This document shows positions 59,535-64,000 of a DNA stretch of 64,000 nucleotides, piece by piece. Under the pieces are notes generated by a model, which saw only the letters and a program-made list of their open reading frames with translations, ran no database searches and was not told where the DNA came from. The DNA comes from Streptomyces echinatus. Its GTDB lineage: Bacteria > Actinomycetota > Actinomycetes > Streptomycetales > Streptomycetaceae. The translations under genes were made by a program, and so were the position numbers. The stretch is taken from assembly GCF_014203595.1 (NCBI RefSeq), contig NZ_JACHJK010000002.1:372001-436000 (forward strand), given 5' to 3'. Position 1 is the first letter of the stretch. Every line of letters begins with the position of its first letter.

Positions 59535-60818
59535 TCGTTGCAACACGGGGTGAGTTGATCAAGCAGCCAGCAGTTTATGCAGTCGCTCGGCTGGGGTCTC
59601 CCAACCGAGCGTCTTGCGTGGACGGCTGTTCAGCTCGGCAGCGACGGCCTGCAGGTCTTCAGGAGTGTGCGTGGACAGGTCGGTGCCCTTCGGAAAGTAC
59701 TGACGCAGCAGGCCGTTGGTGTTTTCATTCGAGCCGCGCTGCCACGGGCTGCCGGGGTTGCAGAAGTAGACCGGGACGTTGGTCGCGATACTGAAGCCGT
59801 GGTGGGCGGCCATCTCAGTGCCCTGGTCCCAGGTCAATGACCGCTTCAGTTGAGGTGGTAGGGCGTTGACGGTGGTGATGAGGGCGTCGCGGACGGCTGC
59901 TGAGTTGTAGCCGTCGGGCAGGTGGACCAGCAGCAGGTAACGGGTGCTGCGTTCGACCAGGGTGGCGATCGCGGAATGCTTCTGGCGGCCGAGGATCAGG
60001 TCGCCCTCCCAGTGCCCGGCGACGGCCCGGTCGGCGGCCTCGGCCGGCCGCTGGCTGATCATGACCATGTTCTTGACGGCTCGAGAGCGTCGGCGGTCGG
60101 CTAGGCGGCGAGGGCGCCGCCTAGCACGTCCGGTGCGCAGAGCCCCGGTCAGTTCGCGGCGGAGGTCTGTGCGGCCTCGGGAATAAAGGGCCTGGTAGAT
60201 GGTCTCGTGGCTCACGTGCATCTCTGGCCGGTGGAGGAAGTGTCTGCGTAGAGCGTGGCAAATCTGTTCAGGGCTCCAGCGCAGGGCCAGATGAGACTGG
60301 ATGAAGTCGTGCAGTTCCGGATTCCGGCCGATCTTCCCGGTCTTGGGGCGGGGCCGACGGGCGTCCGCGCGGCGCTGGGCGGAATAGGGCCGGTAGTGCC
60401 AGCGACCGTCAGCCAGGGCGGTGCCATTGCGCCGGACTTCGCGGCTGATCGTCGAAGGGCTTCGTCCCAGCTCGGCCGCGATCGCCCGGATGCCGGCCCT
60501 CTCCCGCAGCCGGTCGGCTATGTGGACGCGGTCGGCTTCGTGTAGATAACGCATGGAGTCGGTCGGTTCAGCGACGGGTGCGGCGTTGACCGGCGGTGCT
60601 GCCTTGAACCGGCCCGACGCACCTCGTCCGTTGCGCCACCGCTCGCCCGTGCGGGTGCTGATACCGACGGCCCTGGCAGCCTCGACAAAGCTCATTCCTC
60701 GATCCACAAGCAGGAAGTATGTCTCCCGTTCCCGGACCAGTGGCCTGTTGCCCTGGGGCCTTCGGATTCCACGAATTTCGACGTCCACTGCCACCTCTGG
60801 GCTGAGGTGTTGCAACGA
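59535..60818 (-). mobile_element. IS30-family insertion sequence
   Basis: About 1.28 kb carrying one transposase gene on the minus strand. Ends carry the inverted repeat TCGTTGCAACAC (59535-59546) and GTGTTGCAACGA (60807-60818), identical over 12 bp; further inward the match weakens. Flanking bases (GGA on the left, CCG on the right) give no clear target duplication, so the duplication is lost or the ends lie a base or two outside. It sits 37 nt after the damaged gene at 58947. Confidence 0.85.
59559..60794 (-). CDS. IS30 family transposase
   Basis: About 411 residues; GTG 60794 or 60788 is the likely start, since the longer frame begins with a TTG inside the terminal repeat. An N-terminal helix-turn-helix (SFVEAARAVGISTRTGERWR) and the IS30-type HTH (IRAIAAELGRSPSTISREVR) precede the DDE integrase core: WEGDLILGRQKHSAI (Asp), LTWDQGTEM (Asp) and NENTNGLLRQYFPKGTDL (Glu). 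All catalytic residues are present and the frame is intact, so the element may be active. Confidence 0.95.
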   Translation of the reverse strand: MAVDVEIRGIRRPQGNRPLVRERETYFLLVDRGMSFVEAARAVGISTRTGERWRNGRGASGRFKAAPPVNAAPVAEPTDSMRYLHEADRVHIADRLRERAGIRAIAAELGRSPSTISREVRRNGTALADGRWHYRPYSAQRRADARRPRPKTGKIGRNPELHDFIQSHLALRWSPEQICHALRRHFLHRPEMHVSHETIYQALYSRGRTDLRRELTGALRTGRARRRPRRLADRRRSRAVKNMVMISQRPAEAADRAVAGHWEGDLILGRQKHSAIATLVERSTRYLLLVHLPDGYNSAAVRDALITTVNALPPQLKRSLTWDQGTEMAAHHGFSIATNVPVYFCNPGSPWQRGSNENTNGLLRQYFPKGTDLSTHTPEDLQAVAAELNSRPRKTLGWETPAERLHKLLAA

Positions 60819-60853
60819 CCGTTGGAACCCAGATGGTCGGGGCGGCCGGTGCC

Positions 60854-60899
60854 GTGGTCGGGCCCGTGGTCGGGCCTGTGGTCGGGCCTGTGGTCAGGG
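60854..60899. repeat. About four 12-bp tandem repeats
   Basis: GTGGTCGGGCCC/T occurs at 60854, 60866, 60878 and partly at 60890, just outside the IS and at the 3' end of the gene at 60894. Confidence 0.9.
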
Positions 60900-61190
60900 T
60901 GTGTCGCCGGAGTAGTAGAAGCGGCAGCTCACACCCGGGCCGGGCGTGCGGGGTTCGCCGGGGCGCAGGTCGTACAGGGCACGGCCACCGGGCCACCGCC
61001 CGAGTTCGGTGGACAGGGCCGCACCATCGTCGACTTCCTCGGTCCGCCACCCGTGGATGTCCAGCAGCAGACCGTCCAGCGGCCCGCCGACCAGTTCGGC
61101 GTAGGTCCGGTGTGGGAGCGGGCCGGGGTGGGGGTCGTCGTGTTCCGCGCCGTAGACCCGGCCGTTCAGCAGCTGCTCATCGCCGTTCAT
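60894..61190 (-). CDS. Hypothetical protein
   Basis: A 98-residue protein starting MNGDEQLLNGRVYGAEHDDP. It contains TYAELVGGPLDGLLLDIHGW, RALYDLRPGEP and CRFYYSGDTP near the end. The AELVGGPLDG start of the core and the YxLxPGEP turn resemble short actinobacterial proteins of plasmid and phage origin, but I cannot name a family. The ribosome-binding site is weak (GGTCGG). It lies downstream of the replication-relaxation gene, separated from it by a long hairpin. Confidence 0.65.
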   Translation of the reverse strand: MNGDEQLLNGRVYGAEHDDPHPGPLPHRTYAELVGGPLDGLLLDIHGWRTEEVDDGAALSTELGRWPGGRALYDLRPGEPRTPGPGVSCRFYYSGDTP

Positions 61191-61219
61191 CCGACCAAGC
61201 GTTGCAGCCGCCACCGACA

Positions 61220-61258
61220 ACGCGGGCTTGCCCAGGGCTGCCCTGGGCAAGCCCGCGT
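61220..61258. terminator. Perfect 18-bp-arm hairpin
   Basis: Arms 61220-61237 (ACGCGGGCTTGCCCAGGG) and 61241-61258 (CCCTGGGCAAGCCCGCGT) are exact complements around a CTG loop. It lies 26 nt past the stop of the replication-relaxation gene and before the next minus-strand gene, so it is probably a terminator. Arm length without mismatch is unusual. Confidence 0.7.
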
Positions 61259-61283
61259 GGTCGGTGGCCGCGGCTTGCCCGGG

Positions 61284-62681
61284 TCAGGTGCGGAAGCGGG
61301 AGAACCAGCCGCCGGCCTTCTGCGCGGCGGCCTGTTCCTCTGCCTCCTGGCGCAGGCGCTCCTGCTCCTGGCGCTCGCGTTCGTCGGCTTCGCCCTGCGC
61401 CTCGGCTGCGACGGCCCGCTCCTGGCAGTCCTCGCACAGGTGCGGGTGCGACTGGCGCGTGCCCCAGTCCCGGGTGTAGCCGATCGCCTCCCACCGGTCG
61501 TCGGTGAACTTCTGCCCGCAGTCCGCGCAGACCGGCCGCCGCGCCTCCCGCTGAGCGGCTTCCCGCTCCTCACGGCGCCGCTGTTCTTCCCGGGCGGCCT
61601 GGCGGCGGCGGGCGAGGTAGGCGTCCCGGCGGGCATTGCCGATCGCGTCCAGCAGCGGCTGGCGGTGGTCACGGCCGAAGCGCCAGAAGGCGGGCCCGGC
61701 CGGGCCGTGTGCGCGCAGCTCCTCCAGCGTGGTCACCACGATCGGGATGCAGCGGTCGTAGGAGTGGTAGCCGCCCTCGGGATGCCACCGTCCCTGCCAG
61801 TGGTGACGGGTGATGTCGGCGACCCTGGCCATCTGGCTCTTGGCGGAACGCTGGCCGACCTGGTGGAAGACGAGCAGGACCGGCGGGTGCACCCGCTCGT
61901 ACTCATCGCAGTGGGGTGCGGACCAGCGGGTGCGCCACATCGGCTTCTCGATGCCGTCGGTGTCCTTCTCCTGCCGCTGGAAGAACCGGGCGTACTTGTC
62001 GAACTTCTGCGCGATGAGGACGGCTTCCTCGGTGCAGTTGTCGACCTCGATGAACAGCAGCGGCACCCCGGCCTCCGGGGCGGTCAGGACGACGTCGGCG
62101 CGGGCGCTGCCGATCGCGGGGTTCTTCCAGGTGCCCTTCACCGGGAGCGCGACCTCGGTGGCGTAGGAGGCGAGGGTGCCGATCCCGTCGGGCGCGTCGA
62201 CGGCGGCCCGCGCGGCCGCGACCGCTTCGGCCGGCTCCCCCGCGACCAGGTCCAGGTTCGGCTTCGGGCGGATCAGCGCGATGACCGTCTCGTTCACCGT
62301 CATCGGGTGCGAGGCGCCGGAGCGGCCCGCGCTCTTGGGCATGCCGCCCATCTCTTCCGGCTCGCGGTCCAGGTCGATCGCGGCGGCGGCCAGACCGTCC
62401 TTCGTGAGCAGCCGGGTCTCCTCCCCGCCCCGCGTGCGGCCGCCGTCGACGGCCAGGCCGTGGCGCCGCAGGTCGTTCACCGCGGCCCGGTGGGAGGCGG
62501 TGCGGGCTTCCTTCCGTTTCGCTGGGGTTGGCTTGGTCGTGTGCCGGTAGGTCAGGTGCGGCGAGGACAGCCGCTGGATCTGGTCGGCGGTGGCGACCTT
62601 CAGCACGCCGAGGACGCGCAGCACATCCGCGCGCAGGTCGTTGCTCGATCCCGCCTCGTTCTCCTTGCGCTTGCCCGCCAT
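61284..62681 (-). CDS. Replication-relaxation family protein
   Basis: A 465-residue protein from ATG 62681 (GGGAGGG upstream); the longer frame has no support. The N-terminal winged helix matches the replication-relaxation family (ADVLRVLGVLKVATADQIQR, LRRHGLAVDGGRTRGGEETR, GASHPMTVNETVIALIRP). A nuclease-like middle (YATEVALPVKG, RADVVLTA, LLFIEVDNCTEE) follows. The last ~120 residues are a Glu/Arg-rich coiled coil around a zinc ribbon (VCADCGQKF, HLCEDCQER). The family is typical of actinobacterial conjugative plasmids and integrative elements, marking this end as accessory DNA. Confidence 0.85.
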   Translation of the reverse strand: MAGKRKENEAGSSNDLRADVLRVLGVLKVATADQIQRLSSPHLTYRHTTKPTPAKRKEARTASHRAAVNDLRRHGLAVDGGRTRGGEETRLLTKDGLAAAAIDLDREPEEMGGMPKSAGRSGASHPMTVNETVIALIRPKPNLDLVAGEPAEAVAAARAAVDAPDGIGTLASYATEVALPVKGTWKNPAIGSARADVVLTAPEAGVPLLFIEVDNCTEEAVLIAQKFDKYARFFQRQEKDTDGIEKPMWRTRWSAPHCDEYERVHPPVLLVFHQVGQRSAKSQMARVADITRHHWQGRWHPEGGYHSYDRCIPIVVTTLEELRAHGPAGPAFWRFGRDHRQPLLDAIGNARRDAYLARRRQAAREEQRRREEREAAQREARRPVCADCGQKFTDDRWEAIGYTRDWGTRQSHPHLCEDCQERAVAAEAQGEADERERQEQERLRQEAEEQAAAQKAGGWFSRFRT

Positions 62682-63362
62682 CAGGCTCGCCCTCCCATCG
62701 TCCGCGACCGGCCAGCGGCCGGGCGCCGGCCCCCGGCCGTGGAGGGGACCGGGCCCCCGGACCCGATGATCTCCCCCACCACCGACAACCAACTCAAGGA
62801 CAAGGGGAGAGAAGAGGGTTGTGACGATCCGGCACGGACCCGGAAACCCGTGGTGACAAGGGGAAATGCCGGGTGCGTGACTGCCGGGCACGGAAGTGGC
62901 TTCGGCAGTGGGAACGCAAGCGCCGGCGGCAGGGCCTTACCGGGGCTTGCCCAGCAGCCGCTACGCCGGGCGCGGCCAGGCCGGGCACCGAGGCCGTGCG
63001 GGGTCGGGCTCCAGGATCGCGGCCGCGCGGGGCGGTGGGAAGGGGTGGGTCGGTCGGGTGCGGGCACGGTGTCCTCGTTCCTCCGGCCTGCTGGCCGGGT
63101 CGTGGTCATCCGGCCCGCGCGCGGATCTGCGCACGGGCCGGAGCCACCGTGTGAAGCGACCCCTTGTCCGCGGTCTGACGGCCACCACCGTGAGGCGCCC
63201 GGTTCCTCCTTGACCACCCCTTGCAGTCCTACTTTGTCCGTGCCCGGAGTCATGTCCGCACCGTGTCCCGGAGAGCGGTCCAAGGTCCCTCAGCTCGCAG
63301 GACACCTTCCCCGGACAGCGCAGCACTTCGTGACCTCCCGCCCGGCACCAGGTTGTCGGGAC
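62682..63362. other. 681-nt gene-free region upstream of the replication-relaxation gene
   Basis: No supported gene. It should hold the promoters of the two flanking, divergent genes. The motif GGGGCTTGCCCAGC (62942-62955) repeats the core of the hairpin arm at 61224 and of 61262-61275, a possible set of related sites. A TTGACC at 63210 lacks a well-spaced -10. Confidence 0.4.
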
Positions 63363-63818
63363 GTGGAGAAGACCCTGCCAGAAGCCATCGCGGTGTGCAT
63401 TCGACTCAGCCGGGCCCAGGACGCCTACGGCGTGACGGCTGACAACAAGGAGGTGGGACTGGAAGAGTTGATCGCCGCGGGCGACGCCTTCCGCGCCTTC
63501 ACCGATGGGCTGCGCGGCGAAGTCGACATGGACTTGGCGCAAGCCGCGGCCATGGAGGTGACAACGGGGAGGAAGCACCCGTACATCCAGCAGGATGAGG
63601 AGGGAAACCCCGTCGCGCTCGTCCCGCCACGAAGGATGACGGATGAGCAGGTCGCGCTGGCGCGAGAGCTCCTGGCCGACCCCAAGCAGACGATCAGCGG
63701 CGTCGCGAAGGCTCTCGGTGTCACGCGCGCCGTCCTCTACAGCGAGGTGCGCGAGGCCAACGGCCGTTACGCACGGCTGAGAGCCACCGCACAGCAAGGA
63801 GACGCGGTCGCACCGTAG
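63363..63818 (+). CDS. HTH protein with resolvase-tail-like C-terminus
   Basis: A 151-residue protein from GTG 63363. Residues ~1-85 (AIAVCIRLSRAQDAYGVTAD, ELIAAGDAFRAFTDGLRGEV) match nothing I know. The C-terminal ~50 residues (RRMTDEQVALARELLADPKQ, then ISGVAKALGVTRAVLYSEV) look like the HTH DNA-binding tail of serine resolvases/invertases. The catalytic recombinase domain is absent, so it is either a stand-alone DNA-binding protein of the element or a shuffled fragment. The start is supported only by a distant AGG. Confidence 0.6.
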   Translation: MEKTLPEAIAVCIRLSRAQDAYGVTADNKEVGLEELIAAGDAFRAFTDGLRGEVDMDLAQAAAMEVTTGRKHPYIQQDEEGNPVALVPPRRMTDEQVALARELLADPKQTISGVAKALGVTRAVLYSEVREANGRYARLRATAQQGDAVAP

Positions 63819-63935
63819 CCCGAGGTCCTCACCGGGCGGGTCGCGTGCTGGAGGGCGAGGAGCCGAGCCGCCAGTCCGAGGGCTTCTGGCCGCGGGACGT
63901 TTCGCCGGCTTCGATCCGCGCCTTCTCAAGGACGC

Positions 63936-63984
63936 GACCGCGCCGGCGCCCACCGACATCTGGTCCGTGGGCGCCGGCGCGGTC
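63936..63984. terminator. Perfect 18-bp-arm hairpin after the HTH gene
   Basis: GACCGCGCCGGCGCCCAC (63936-63953) and GTGGGCGCCGGCGCGGTC (63967-63984) are exact complements around a 13-nt loop, 118 nt past the HTH gene stop. A terminator is the simplest reading. Confidence 0.6.
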
Positions 63985-64000
63985 AGCGGTCGGCCGTCAG

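Noticed and set aside
60807..63818. A 1003-codon plus-strand open frame at the right end
   Set aside because: Only its last 151 codons look like a gene. The rest is antisense to the replication-relaxation gene or non-coding.
57947..64000. tRNA-linked att site for an integrative element
   Set aside because: No tRNA gene or direct-repeat att pair was seen in this stretch; the element may extend past the window.

Overview
The window is high-GC actinobacterial DNA, most likely a Streptomyces chromosome. The evidence is roughly 70% GC with strong third-position GC, many GTG and TTG starts, tightly overlapping ATGA/GTGA gene junctions, rare TTA (bldA-type) codons, streptomycete families (SCO2400-like zinc-ribbon protein, SCO6745-like protein, SpoIIE/HATPase phosphatase) and long GC-rich hairpin terminators without T-runs.

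Layout. (1) 1-5171, minus strand: an edge-truncated membrane protein, then a molybdo-hydroxylase operon made of a separate FAD subunit, a fused [2Fe-2S]+molybdopterin subunit, and a double-ABM-domain membrane protein. (2) 5390-7896: a PadR regulator followed by an acyl-CoA dehydrogenase, with a perfect inverted-repeat operator in front of padR. (3) 8062-13363: a multidomain SpoIIE phosphatase, a secreted M4 metalloprotease and a LysR regulator. (4) 13364-14744: a gene-poor stretch with tandem repeats, a decayed secreted-protein fragment and a structured leader.

(5) 14745-42216, plus strand: about 21 tightly coupled genes forming a Wzx/Wzy-type exopolysaccharide locus. They cover the initiating sugar-phosphate transferase, nucleotide-sugar dehydrogenase, three glycosyltransferases, two Wzz-like proteins with degenerate kinase tails, polymerase, flippase, pyruvyltransferase, an AsnB/bidomain-oxidoreductase/heparinase/beta-helix set, and a cassette for a C-methylated, probably aminated deoxysugar. 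Three genes carry TTA codons, so translation probably depends on the developmental tRNA BldA.

(6) 42289-53047: PAP2 phosphatase, quinone-oxidoreductase-like enzyme, DUF485/solute-symporter pair, an amber-interrupted SCO6745-like gene, a zinc-ribbon membrane protein, a peptidoglycan-binding protein, a DEAD-box helicase and a metallophosphoesterase. Three matching TetR-type operators (44416, 44572, 46917) link the oxidoreductase, the symporter pair and the interrupted gene. (7) 53124-57946: a zinc-starvation cluster with zinc-independent paralogues of S18, L31, L33, L28 and S14, a COG0523 (MRF-like) protein, a permease/TIGR03943 pair and a COG0523 remnant, arranged around a divergent AT-rich control region.

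(8) 57947-64000: accessory DNA with pseudogenes, an IS30-family element with matching ends, a replication-relaxation protein of the kind found on integrative elements and plasmids, an HTH protein and two unusually long perfect hairpins. No rRNA, tRNA or CRISPR array was recognised.
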